From positions 496,001-560,000 of the forward strand of contig NZ_JACDUS010000002.1 in assembly GCF_013761005.1 (NCBI RefSeq): a stretch of DNA of 64,000 bases, in the 5' to 3' direction. Shown here piece after piece: positions 25,247 to 33,223 of the stretch. The number at the start of each line of letters is the position of its first letter. The first letter of the stretch is position 1. The stretch is from Desulfosalsimonas propionicica. GTDB lineage: Bacteria > Desulfobacterota > Desulfobacteria > Desulfobacterales > Desulfosalsimonadaceae. The position numbers and the translations under genes were made by a program. The notes below the pieces were generated by a model. That model was given only the letters and a program-made list of their open reading frames with translations. It had not been told where the DNA came from and did no database searches.

Positions 25247-26032
25247 CTATTTGCCTTTGTACACGGGTTTGCGCTTTTCCCGGAATGCGGCCAGGCCCTC
25301 TAACCGGTCCTGGGTGGGAATGGTAATCCAGTAGGCATTGGATTCAATGGCCAGACCGGTTTTCAGATCCGTTTCCATGCCCGCATCAATGGCGAACTTG
25401 GCCTGTTCAATGGCAATGGGGCCGGTTTCACAAATCATTTCTGCCATTTTCAGTGCCTCATCAATGAGCAGTTCCGGCTCGCAGATGCTGTTGACCAGGC
25501 TGATGTCCAGGGCCTCCTGGGCATCCACCCGGCGGCCGGTGAAAATCAGTTCCTTTGCCTTGCCCCGTCCCACAAGCCGGGGCAGCCGCTGGGTGCCGCC
25601 GCCGCCGGGAATGATGGCCAAACGGGTTTCAGTCAGCCCCATGGAGGCGTTCATGGAGGCAATGCGCAAATCGCTGGCCAGGGCGATCTCGGTTCCCCCG
25701 CCCAGGGCGATGCCGTTTACCGCTGAAATCACCGGTTTGTTCAGCGATTCAATATCGCTCAGCAGGTTGCGGATGGTGTAGATAAATTCCTTTACCTGAA
25801 TGTCTGTGAGCGTGGCGCGCTCCTTTAAATCCGCTCCCGCACAGAAGGCTCTTTGCCCGGCCCCGGTGATAATCACGACCCGGATATCGGGATCAAAACG
25901 CAGGGCCTCGATTTCAGCCTTCAGGGTCCGGAGCATGGCAAAATTAACCGCATTCATCATGTCGGGACGATTCAGGGTCAGAATCCGGACCTGGCCCCGG
26001 TCTTCTTTTACAAGGTCATTTTCATTTTCCAT
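25247..26032 (-). CDS. Enoyl-CoA hydratase, probable 3-methylglutaconyl-CoA hydratase
   Basis: The 261-residue crotonase-family protein has the oxyanion-hole segments RAFCAGADLKER and NGIALGGGTEIALASD. The GLTETRLAIIPGGGGTQRLPRLVG block is nearly the same as in the human AUH methylglutaconyl-CoA hydratase. It lacks the fused dehydrogenase domain of multifunctional proteins. It is 12 bp upstream of the MccB-like gene in the same direction. Methylglutaconyl-CoA hydration follows the carboxylase step and precedes HMG-CoA lyase, so the gene order fits the pathway. Confidence 0.88.
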   Translation of the reverse strand: MENENDLVKEDRGQVRILTLNRPDMMNAVNFAMLRTLKAEIEALRFDPDIRVVIITGAGQRAFCAGADLKERATLTDIQVKEFIYTIRNLLSDIESLNKPVISAVNGIALGGGTEIALASDLRIASMNASMGLTETRLAIIPGGGGTQRLPRLVGRGKAKELIFTGRRVDAQEALDISLVNSICEPELLIDEALKMAEMICETGPIAIEQAKFAIDAGMETDLKTGLAIESNAYWITIPTQDRLEGLAAFREKRKPVYKGK

Positions 26033-26084
26033 GACTGGATCCTCCTGTCTTTATGTCCGCACACAGGCCCCGGCAACGGGGACT

Positions 26085-27233
26085 TCAGCAACCGATGTTT
26101 CTGGAAATCACCAGGCGCTGGACCTCGGAAGTGCCCTCGCCGATATCCAGCAGCTTCTGATCCCTGTAAAATCGTTCCACGTTGTATTCCTTCATCAGCC
26201 CGTATCCGCCGTGGATCTGCACGGCATGATCGGCCACCCGGCCCATGAGTTCGGAGCAGTAGAGCTTGGCCATGGCCGCCTCCTTCTGAAACGGCCGTTT
26301 CTTGTCCCGCAGCCAGCAGGCCTTGTACAAAAGGTTCCTGGCACATTCGATTTCCATGGCGGAATCGGCCAGTTTAAACCCGATGGCCTGGAATCGGGAA
26401 ATGGGTTTTCCGAACTGGACCCGCTGCTTTGCATATTTCAGGGCCGTCTCATATGCCCCCTGGGCTCCGCCAAGGCCCATGGCCGCAATGGAGAGCCGCC
26501 CGCCGTCAAGGGTGTTTAACATCTGGTGAAACCCCTCGCCCTGGCGACCGAGGATGTTTTGCGCTGGTACGCGCACGTCGTCAAAATACAGCTCCGCCGT
26601 ATTGGAGGCCCGCCACATCATTTTTTTGTGCATGGGTTTGGCAACAAAACCCCGGGTGCCGTGTTCCACCAGAAAACAAGTGTATTCCGGCCGTCCGTCA
26701 TCGCGCTGGCCGGTCACGGCCTGGACCGTAACCCCCATTGACATTTCGCAGGCAGCGTTTGTAATAAAAATTTTGGATCCGTTGATCACCCACTCATTGC
26801 CGTCTTTGACCGCAGTGGTCCGGGTTCCGCCGGCATCTGAGCCGGCCGTGGGTTCGGTGAGCCCGAAGCCCCAGAGGGCCTCGCCGGCGCACAGCCTTGG
26901 AAGGTATTTGTCTTTTTGCTCGGGAGTGCCGAAATAATGAATGGGGCCGATGCCCAGGGAATTGCCGGCGGCCACCGTGGCCGCCTGGGAGCCGTCCACC
27001 CGGGCAATTTCCTCCACTGCAATAATATAGGAGATGTAATCAAGCTCCTGCCCGCCGAATTTTTCTGAAACAAACATGCCAAACAGGCCGATATCACCCA
27101 TTTTTCGGGTCAGGTCCGGAGAAAAAGCTTCCTGGTCATCGAGCTCTGCAGCCACCGGCCCGATCTGCTTTTCGGCAAATTTGCGGATTTCCTTGCGGAT
27201 CATTTCCTGTTCGGTGGTAAGATCGAAATCCAA
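26085..27233 (-). CDS. Acyl-CoA dehydrogenase, likely short/branched-chain
   Basis: The 382-residue flavoenzyme has the two acyl-CoA dehydrogenase signatures, GLTEPTAGSDAGGTRTTA near residue 129 and the late QIHGGYGLMKEYNVERFYRDQ. The putative catalytic Glu is in IGEGTSEVQR near residue 367, the position used by SCAD/MCAD-type enzymes. Isovaleryl-CoA dehydrogenases usually carry IGAGTSE there, so I avoid the name ivd. It starts at TTG at 27233 with AGGAGGTG 7 nt upstream. It leads the putative leucine/isovalerate operon and may be the isovaleryl-CoA or a related 2-methylbutyryl/isobutyryl step. Confidence 0.85.
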   Translation of the reverse strand: MDFDLTTEQEMIRKEIRKFAEKQIGPVAAELDDQEAFSPDLTRKMGDIGLFGMFVSEKFGGQELDYISYIIAVEEIARVDGSQAATVAAGNSLGIGPIHYFGTPEQKDKYLPRLCAGEALWGFGLTEPTAGSDAGGTRTTAVKDGNEWVINGSKIFITNAACEMSMGVTVQAVTGQRDDGRPEYTCFLVEHGTRGFVAKPMHKKMMWRASNTAELYFDDVRVPAQNILGRQGEGFHQMLNTLDGGRLSIAAMGLGGAQGAYETALKYAKQRVQFGKPISRFQAIGFKLADSAMEIECARNLLYKACWLRDKKRPFQKEAAMAKLYCSELMGRVADHAVQIHGGYGLMKEYNVERFYRDQKLLDIGEGTSEVQRLVISRNIGC

Positions 27234-27546
27234 GATTCACCTCCTTATGTCAGTGGCGGAATGCCTTGCACGCCCGAAACCCGGGCACAGGGGGAAACGA
27301 ATGCAACAATACAATGATCATAAAAATAACATCTGGTTTAAAAAAGTAACGTAAACGTTAAGTTTTGTAAAGTGATTTTCCTTCCTGATAGCAGAAAAAT
27401 GCATCGGCCTGTCTTGACACTGCAAAGTTTGTGATTACTTTTCAGATGTGGGTCAACATCCTGATATATCTGGATAAATACCTGCATCCAGCAGGGAGCT
27501 GATTTATTGTCTGAAAAAACATGCATGAAAAAAGGAGGGAAGTGCC
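27234..27546. other. Divergent intergenic region between acyl-CoA dehydrogenase and hsp20
   Basis: This 313-bp AT-rich region contains TAACGTAAACGTTA, a perfect inverted repeat at 27347-27360. On the minus strand TTTACA at 27373-27368 and TACTTT at a 17-nt spacing bracket it. For the plus strand TTGACA at 27414 has only a weak -10. No small gene was seen. Confidence 0.5.
27347..27360. promoter_or_regulatory. Inverted repeat TAACGT-AA-ACGTTA, candidate operator of the acyl-CoA operon
   Basis: The repeat lies ~115 bp upstream of the acyl-CoA dehydrogenase start, within the spacer of a weak minus-strand promoter. It resembles, from memory, the TTTACGTNNACGTAAA-type sites of MerR-family LiuR that control leucine catabolism in other Proteobacteria. 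No MerR gene is in the window, so the regulator is unassigned. Confidence 0.4.
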
Positions 27547-28002
27547 ATGATCACCAGAAGATTTCTTGATTTTCCGGATTTTGGTTGGAAAAATCCCTTC
27601 GAGGAAATGGACCGGGTGCGCAGATATCTGGACCAGGTGCTGGGCCAGGCCGATGCCGGCTACCGGATTCCGCAGGCGGGGGTATTTCCCCTGGTCAACC
27701 TCACCGAGACCAAGGAGAACTATATCCTGCGCGCGGAGCTGCCCGGCGTTAATGCCGAGGCTCTCGACATCCAGGCCACCGGCAGAAACATCAACATTTC
27801 CGGGCAGCGTACCATCGAGCCTGATCCCAATGCCCGGTATCACCGAAGAGAACGCGAATCGGGCCGGTTTTCCAGGGCATTGACGCTTCCGGGCGACATC
27901 GACCGGGAGAAAATCGAAGCACAGCTCACCAATGGCGTGCTGACACTGACCATTCCCAAATCTGAAAAAGCCCGGCCCAAACAGATTCAGATCAAGGGAT
28001 AA
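27547..28002 (+). CDS. Hsp20/alpha-crystallin family small heat-shock protein
   Basis: This 151-residue chaperone has an alpha-crystallin domain at ~45-145: VNLTETKENYILRAELPGVN, the sheet edge FSRALTLPGDIDREKIEAQLTNGVLTLT, and a C-terminal KQIQIK. The N-terminus is short and aromatic. GGAGGG precedes the ATG. It is followed 38 bp later by a second Hsp20 gene and a terminator after that, so the two form a stress operon. Divergent transcription from the acyl-CoA operon is plausible. Confidence 0.9.
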   Translation: MITRRFLDFPDFGWKNPFEEMDRVRRYLDQVLGQADAGYRIPQAGVFPLVNLTETKENYILRAELPGVNAEALDIQATGRNINISGQRTIEPDPNARYHRRERESGRFSRALTLPGDIDREKIEAQLTNGVLTLTIPKSEKARPKQIQIKG

Positions 28003-28039
28003 AACAATCAATCGATCTTTTCCGAAAGGAGGATGCGAT

Positions 28040-28450
28040 ATGACAAACGAAGCACAAAGCAGGGACATGCAGGTGAAAGGAAAACAGGAAGCCGCAGGCG
28101 CCGAGCAGACCCGGCCGGGCCCGGTCTTTATCCCGTCAGTGGATATTTTTGAAAACGAAAACGGCATCACCCTTATGGCAGATATGCCGGGGGTGGCCAC
28201 CGATGATATCAATATTGACGTACGGGAAAACACCCTGACACTGACCGGAGAAATCAAGCCGTTTGAAAACGCGGACGAAACCGACATCCTGGTGGAATAT
28301 GAAACCGGCCAGTATTACCGGCAGTTCACCCTGCCGGAGCTGGTGGACCAGGAGAAGATCGATGCCCAGCTAAAAGACGGGGTGCTCACCCTGGTACTGC
28401 CAAAAGCTGAAGCGGCAAAACCCAGAAAAATTGAAATCAAAAACAACTAA
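28040..28450 (+). CDS. Hsp20/alpha-crystallin family small heat-shock protein (second copy)
   Basis: This 136-residue paralogue of the upstream gene has the alpha-crystallin core SVDIFENENGITLMADMPGV, then YRQFTLPELVDQEKIDAQLKDGVLTLVLPKAE. Sequence divergence from its neighbour is high, so it is an old duplication and may form hetero-oligomers. GGAGG lies 7-11 nt before the ATG. A strong terminator follows directly. Confidence 0.9.
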   Translation: MTNEAQSRDMQVKGKQEAAGAEQTRPGPVFIPSVDIFENENGITLMADMPGVATDDINIDVRENTLTLTGEIKPFENADETDILVEYETGQYYRQFTLPELVDQEKIDAQLKDGVLTLVLPKAEAAKPRKIEIKNN

Positions 28451-28479
28451 AACACCGTATCTTTACAGGAAAGCGCAAA

Positions 28480-28517
28480 CAGGCGGCACCGGCAGAGATC
28501 CGGTGCCGCCTGTTTTT
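28480..28517 (+). terminator. Rho-independent terminator of the hsp20 pair
   Basis: CAGGCGGCACCGG pairs with CCGGTGCCGCCTG over 13 bp, followed by TTTTT. Confidence 0.85.
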
Positions 28518-28533
28518 CAGAGGCTTCAAAGAT

Positions 28534-28685
28534 GATGGCACCGGAAAAAGTCTGATTTCAGATGGCGCCGTAAAAAGTTCAAGATCAAGGCTTGCGCAAT
28601 TTCGTAGAATGCAGCGTACTTATCCGTACGTGAAATTCTGAGAAATTGCGCGTAACGCAGATATTGGACTTTTTACGGCGCCATC
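28534..28685 (+). mobile_element. MITE-like element, copy 3
   Basis: The outer end GATGGCACCGGAAAAAG is at 28534, the core starts at 28561, and the end is CGGCGCCATC. The flanks AAAGAT (28528-28533 and 28686-28691) are an exact 6-bp direct repeat, the best target-site duplication in the window together with copies 5 and 6. The hisE stop codon straddles its right edge. Confidence 0.9.
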
Positions 28686-28947
28686 AAAGATGATGATACA
28701 CATCTTCGAGGCTCAAGTCACAGGCCAGCATCATGACCTGGGTGTGATAAAGCAGCTGGGCGATTTCCGCTGCGGTCTGCTGCCGGCTTTCGTACCGGGC
28801 CGCCATCCAGACCTCGCCGGCTTCTTCCACCAGTTTCTTGCCGATCTCATGGGGGCCTTGGGCCAGACGGGCCACGGTGCCCGAATCCGGGTCTGCGGTT
28901 TTCTTCTTTTGCTGCAATTGCCAAAACAGTTCTTCAAAGCGTTTCAT
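28684..28947 (-). CDS. hisE: Phosphoribosyl-ATP pyrophosphatase
   Basis: This 87-residue MazG-like all-alpha protein catalyses the second step of histidine biosynthesis. The metal and phosphate motif LVEEAGEVWMAA is present, with LLYHTQVMMLACDLSLEDVY at the end. The ATG at 28947 overlaps the leuD stop as ATGA, so the start is secure and translation is coupled. The TGA stop is made of the last target-duplication base plus the first two bases of mobile element copy 3. The tail may therefore have been trimmed, but the conserved core is complete. No other his genes adjoin, apart from a HisN-like gene 11 kb away. Confidence 0.88.
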   Translation of the reverse strand: MKRFEELFWQLQQKKKTADPDSGTVARLAQGPHEIGKKLVEEAGEVWMAARYESRQQTAAEIAQLLYHTQVMMLACDLSLEDVYHHL

Positions 28948-29480
28948 GATCCGGTCCCGTATCTGGCATCCGCATACTCCACCCATCCGCCGGCAGCCAC
29001 CAGGGCCCGGTCAAATTCAGACACGGAAAAGGCAATCCTTGTCTGCTGGCCTTGTTTTTCCACAGTCAGCTCGCCTGTCTCCAGGTCTGCATAAATTTCC
29101 GTGTCCGGCCCGGCAAACTCGCTAAAAAGCCGGTCAATGGTCTGCCGGGGCACATCAATGGCCAGCATACCGCAGTTAAACATGTTCTGCCGGAAAATCC
29201 GGGCAAAACTTTCCGCAATCACCATGTGAATACCGTTGACCTCCAAAGCCCATGGGGCGTGCTCCCGCGAGGAGCCGCAACCGAAGTTGGCACGGGTCAC
29301 GATCACCCGGCAGCCGGCAATGTCTTTTGCCGGATCAAAGCCTTCCAGGTTCAGATCCTCGAGCAGGTAGGGCTGCAGTGCAGCCTTTGAGATTTCGGTT
29401 AAATACTTGGCAGGAATGATTTCGTCTGTATTGATATCCGACCGGTCCAGAAACAGGGTCTTGCCCCCGAAGGTATGCAT
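28944..29480 (-). CDS. leuD: 3-isopropylmalate dehydratase small subunit
   Basis: The 178-residue swivel domain of isopropylmalate isomerase works with LeuC in leucine biosynthesis. The substrate loop FGCGSSREHAPWAL is intact. The ATG at 29480 gives the family N-terminus; an upstream in-frame ATG at 29546 would overlap leuC. It is 25 bp downstream of leuC and overlaps hisE by four bases. A homoaconitase or citraconate isomerase role cannot be excluded because the leuCD family is broad. Confidence 0.85.
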   Translation of the reverse strand: MHTFGGKTLFLDRSDINTDEIIPAKYLTEISKAALQPYLLEDLNLEGFDPAKDIAGCRVIVTRANFGCGSSREHAPWALEVNGIHMVIAESFARIFRQNMFNCGMLAIDVPRQTIDRLFSEFAGPDTEIYADLETGELTVEKQGQQTRIAFSVSEFDRALVAAGGWVEYADARYGTGS

Positions 29481-29505
29481 ATGACTTGGCCTCGCTGGTA
29501 AAGTT

Positions 29506-30804
29506 TTATTTCCTGTAAAGATCCGAATTGGCAATATGGCCGGCAAGGGCTGTGGCCGCGGCAGTGGCCGGGCTCATCAAATGCACCATGCCGCCTTTTC
29601 CCATGCGGCCGTAAAAATTGCGGTTGGTGGTGGAGGCGCACACCTCCCCTTCTGCGATCACCCCGCAGCTCATGCCCAGGCAGGCCCCGCAGGTGGGGTT
29701 GGCCACGCAGAAGCCGGCATCCATGAAAGTTTTGATAATGCCTTCATCCAGGGCCTTTTGATAAATCTCCGGGGTGGCCGGAGACACAATGCCGCGGACC
29801 GAATCGTTGATCCGCTGTCCCGAAAGCACCCGGGCGGCCACCCGCAGATCCTCTATCCGGCCGTTGGTGCACGAACCGATATAGATTTGATCCACGGCAG
29901 TGCCCTGCATTTCCGAAACCGGGCACACTTTGTCCGGCTTGTAGCCGTAGGTGATCTGCGGGGGCAGATCCGTGACATCAAATTGCAGCACCTGCTGGTA
30001 AACAGCGTCTTTATCCGGCTGCCACCTGCGATAATTTTCCAGAGCAGCTTGCCGGGAGTCATACTCCGTGCGGATAAAAGGCCAGAGATATTCCACAGTG
30101 GTCATGTCCGGATAGCAGATGCCGCAGGTGGCCCCGGCTTCAACGGCCATATTGCACAGGGTCATGCGCGCCTCCATGCTCATGGCCGCCACCACGGGAC
30201 CGGCAAATTCGATGACACAGTCAGTGGCCCCGTTGACCCCGATTTGGCCGATGATATGCAGAATCACGTCCTTGGCAAACACCCCGTCTGGCAGCTCACC
30301 GGTGATTTCAATTTTAATGGAGCGGGGATAGCGAAACGCGCAGACTCCGTTTAAGATTCCCACTTCCAGGTCGGTGGTGCCCACGCCGGCGGCAAAGGCG
30401 CCGAATGCGCCGTGGGTGCAGGTGTGGGAATCGCCCATGATAATCGTGTAGCCTGGCCGGACAAATCCTTTTTCCGGAAACAGGGCGTGACAGACACCGT
30501 TTCTGCCGATATCGAAAAAATGCTCGATATGATGGCGCCGGGCCCAATCCCGCATGATCTTTCCCTGCATGGCGGTTTTGGAGTCCTTGGCCGGGGTCAC
30601 ATGATCAATGACCGCCATGATGCACGAGGGGTCAAAAACCCGGTCCTTTCCCCTGGCAATCAGGTCGTTGATAGCCACCGGCGTGGTGATTTCATGGCAG
30701 AATACCGCATCCAAACCCAGCACAACCATATCCCCGGCCGGGTTGTCGACCCGGTGGGCGTCAAATATCTTTTCTGCTGCTGTTTTACCTGTATTTTCCT
30801 GCAT
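29506..30804 (-). CDS. leuC: 3-isopropylmalate dehydratase large subunit (LeuC/homoaconitase family)
   Basis: The 432-residue aconitase-superfamily protein carries three 4Fe-4S ligands in GSCTNGR and NPTCGACLGMSCG. Active-site blocks GDSHTCTHGAFGAFAAGVG and RNFYGRMGKGG are present. Its length matches the archaeal-type LeuC. It is encoded with leuD and hisE, and its start abuts the HIT-family stop at 30805. No leuB or leuA gene is in the window. Confidence 0.87.
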   Translation of the reverse strand: MQENTGKTAAEKIFDAHRVDNPAGDMVVLGLDAVFCHEITTPVAINDLIARGKDRVFDPSCIMAVIDHVTPAKDSKTAMQGKIMRDWARRHHIEHFFDIGRNGVCHALFPEKGFVRPGYTIIMGDSHTCTHGAFGAFAAGVGTTDLEVGILNGVCAFRYPRSIKIEITGELPDGVFAKDVILHIIGQIGVNGATDCVIEFAGPVVAAMSMEARMTLCNMAVEAGATCGICYPDMTTVEYLWPFIRTEYDSRQAALENYRRWQPDKDAVYQQVLQFDVTDLPPQITYGYKPDKVCPVSEMQGTAVDQIYIGSCTNGRIEDLRVAARVLSGQRINDSVRGIVSPATPEIYQKALDEGIIKTFMDAGFCVANPTCGACLGMSCGVIAEGEVCASTTNRNFYGRMGKGGMVHLMSPATAAATALAGHIANSDLYRK

Positions 30805-31137
30805 CTAGGATTCCCACCCCCCGATCATGTGCATGTGCAGATGAAAAATCTCCTGTCCCCCGCCCTTTTCCACATTGAAAAACAGCCTGTAGCCGGTGGC
30901 GCTCACACCGGTTTTGACCGCCATTTCCTTTGCGGCGAAAATCAGCTTTGAAAGAATCGGGCCGTCCGTATCTTCCAAATCATTGACGCTACGGATATGC
31001 CGTTTTGGCACAAGCAGCAGATGCACCGGCGCCAGCGGATTGATGTCCTTGAACACCACCAGATCGTCGGTTTCCATCAACAATTCCGTATCCATTTGTT
31101 TGTTTGCAATCCTGCAAAACAGGCAATCAGACTCCAT
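30805..31137 (-). CDS. HIT-family nucleotide hydrolase/transferase
   Basis: The 110-residue protein has the histidine triad HLHMHMIGG at the C-terminus, plus N-terminal CLFCRIANK and VFKDINPLAPVHLLLVPKRHI. It belongs to the HinT-type branch (purine nucleoside phosphoramidase in E. coli). CCTCC precedes the ATG at 31137 on the complement, so I use this over a longer frame to 31197. The Cys pair CLFC may bind zinc. It reads directly into leuC. Confidence 0.88.
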   Translation of the reverse strand: MESDCLFCRIANKQMDTELLMETDDLVVFKDINPLAPVHLLLVPKRHIRSVNDLEDTDGPILSKLIFAAKEMAVKTGVSATGYRLFFNVEKGGGQEIFHLHMHMIGGWES

Positions 31138-31200
31138 AACGCCTCCCTGCGACACAATTATCGGATTTTGCGGTACCCGGGGATGGGCAGTGGACATGCA

Positions 31201-31662
31201 TCAGCCGGTTTTCACCACCAGCACCGCGGTTTTGCCCAGGGCCCGGATCAATTTGATGCTGATGTCGCCAAGAACGAACTCTTCCTGTTTGGACATTTTT
31301 TTTCTGCCGATCATCAGCATGTCAAAATTCCCCTGGTTATAATAATCAATGATTCCTTCGGTAATCGTCGGATAAGGCTCTTGTACCAGCTCTACGCGGA
31401 TTTTTCCGGGATCAAAGCCCTTTTCCTCCACAAGGCGCTGCCGGGCCTTTTCAAGCATTTCCTGCATGCGTACCGGCAGCTCTCCCATAAATTTTTTGCC
31501 CATCAACTCCTCGCCCGAGCTGGGCTTGCGGAAAATATGGACAAAAGTGATCTCCGAGTCCGCACAAATGGACATATTGATCAAAAAATTCACCAGCCCC
31601 CGGGAACTGACCGAATCATTTAACGGAACCAGTATGGAAAAACCCAATGCCTTATCCTCCAT
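31201..31662 (-). CDS. Universal stress protein (UspA family)
   Basis: The 153-residue Usp domain begins LGFSILVPLNDSVSSRGL and ends in the ATP-binding type motif MIGRKKMSKQEEFVLGDISIKLI (a G-x9-G-S/I variant). Family members bind ATP or AMP and affect stress survival. The ribosome-binding site is weak. The gene is 24 bp downstream of the kinase-like gene, suggesting joint expression. Confidence 0.82.
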   Translation of the reverse strand: MEDKALGFSILVPLNDSVSSRGLVNFLINMSICADSEITFVHIFRKPSSGEELMGKKFMGELPVRMQEMLEKARQRLVEEKGFDPGKIRVELVQEPYPTITEGIIDYYNQGNFDMLMIGRKKMSKQEEFVLGDISIKLIRALGKTAVLVVKTG

Positions 31663-31686
31663 GCATGTATGCCCGTTTTTCTTTTA

Positions 31687-32595
31687 TCACGCCAGACAGA
31701 ACCCGGCAACCGCGTTGCGCAGATCGTCGAGAAATTCGTCAATGTTTTCATAAAACACCTGGGTTCCCCGGGAAAAATGCATCAAAATATCATTTAACCC
31801 CTCGGGAACGTACGGATAGACTTTTTTCAGATTCATGAACCGGGACTTGTCAAGCAGGGAAAAATCATCTGCATTGATGCGCTCCAGCAAGCCCGGGTAA
31901 CTGTCCGGGTCTGTGGCAATCATGTAGAGCTCAATAAACCCTTTGCCCATGGCATAAAGCAAAATGTTTCCCATGCCGATCAGATCCAGGCTGAACGGAT
32001 TTTCCGGCGCATCATAATCATAGTCAAAATCAATCCACACGTATTTTTCGGTTTCCTGTTCCACGATGAGATGGTCGTTGCGGATATCTCCGTGCCGCAA
32101 TCCATTGATGTGCAATTTTCTTATGGCCTCAAATGATTCAATGAGCGTCTGTAAAATTGCCGGCAGTCGGGTTTCAAAATAAGTGCGGTGATCCATGACA
32201 AGGTTTCCGAGCTTGACAAAGAGATTGGTGCCCCGCACGATGTCCAGTACCCGGATGTTGTTTCCCTTTTCATCCCAAAACGATGATCCCTGCATGAAAA
32301 ACGGATGGCCGTCCACAAGCTCGAGTATCCGGCTTTCCTTTTCCGGGCTGCGGAAACAGCGGATTTTTACGCCGGCAAGAGATGTGTAAAAGCTTTCAAA
32401 AAAGGCAAATTTTAAAAGTTTTCTTTCCCCGGTTTCCACATCCACGGCTCGCTTGACCCAGAATTTGGGATCTTCGATGCCAAAGCGCCGCTCCCGTTCA
32501 AATCCGGTAATCCGGTATCTCCGTTGCCCAAGGACGATTTCGTCGCCGCAGTCAATACGGGAAAAATCCCCGAAGTCCGGCGTCAACACCGCCAT
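31687..32595 (-). CDS. Atypical protein-kinase-like protein
   Basis: The 302-residue soluble protein has kinase hallmarks in the right order: KLLKFAF as the ATP-anchoring lysine strand, then a HGDIRNDHLIV catalytic loop (H-x-D...N) and a metal-binding DFDYD in place of DFG. There is no Gly-rich loop of the usual form. It best fits the lipopolysaccharide-kinase/RIO-like branch of atypical kinases. It overlaps the upstream GAF gene by one base (TGATG) and lies 24 bp before the Usp gene, so the three likely act as one signalling module. Confidence 0.75.
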   Translation of the reverse strand: MAVLTPDFGDFSRIDCGDEIVLGQRRYRITGFERERRFGIEDPKFWVKRAVDVETGERKLLKFAFFESFYTSLAGVKIRCFRSPEKESRILELVDGHPFFMQGSSFWDEKGNNIRVLDIVRGTNLFVKLGNLVMDHRTYFETRLPAILQTLIESFEAIRKLHINGLRHGDIRNDHLIVEQETEKYVWIDFDYDYDAPENPFSLDLIGMGNILLYAMGKGFIELYMIATDPDSYPGLLERINADDFSLLDKSRFMNLKKVYPYVPEGLNDILMHFSRGTQVFYENIDEFLDDLRNAVAGFCLA

Positions 32596-33161
32596 CAGGA
32601 ACTCCCGCGGATTCTGGGCGGCAGATTGTCAATGGCCATTTTGATCTGTTCCACAAAATTTCTCAGGCCGTTGGCCTCAATGACCACTCCGAGCTGACAG
32701 GCCATGACTTTCAGCGAATCCACATCCTCATCATGCATGCAGAGCCGGTCACTGTGGTAGATCCGGATAAGACCGGTGTTGATATTGTGGTACTTGATGG
32801 GAATCGACATCATGGAAACAATGCCTTCCCTGGCTGCCGCCTCGGGATACTGTACCCGTTCGTCACACTGAAAATCCTCCACCACCTCCACATTGCCGGT
32901 GTAAAAGGCGCATTTTTTCGGATCCGCAAAAACAGGGCCCTTTTCCACGTAAGCCTCGCTGATGCCGTGGCTGCTGACCCGGAACAGCTCCTGTTCAATT
33001 TCGTCGAGAATCATGATACTGGCGCCTTTTACTCCAAAAGTCCGGCACAAGCCTTCAGCAAGGTGGTTGACCAGCTGGGTGAAATCCTCGTAAGTGGCAA
33101 TGGCCAGGCTGATCGACTTGAAATGTTTCAGGTAAAACTTGCGTTCAGGCCCGTGATTCAT
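32595..33161 (-). CDS. GAF-domain sensor protein
   Basis: The 188-residue protein is mainly a GAF domain (residues ~30-175): SIMILDEIEQELFRVSSHGISEAY, VSMMSIPIKYHNINTGLIRIYHS. There is no histidine-kinase or output domain, so it probably passes a signal by contact. AAAGGAGG sits 5 nt before the ATG. It is upstream of an atypical kinase and a Usp gene with a 1-bp overlap, and it lies behind aat. Confidence 0.82.
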   Translation of the reverse strand: MNHGPERKFYLKHFKSISLAIATYEDFTQLVNHLAEGLCRTFGVKGASIMILDEIEQELFRVSSHGISEAYVEKGPVFADPKKCAFYTGNVEVVEDFQCDERVQYPEAAAREGIVSMMSIPIKYHNINTGLIRIYHSDRLCMHDEDVDSLKVMACQLGVVIEANGLRNFVEQIKMAIDNLPPRIRGSS

Positions 33162-33223
33162 GCAAACCTCCTTTAATGGCCATCAAAGGGCCGTTTTTGA
33201 CATATCCGGAGGCCCCGGGGGGA

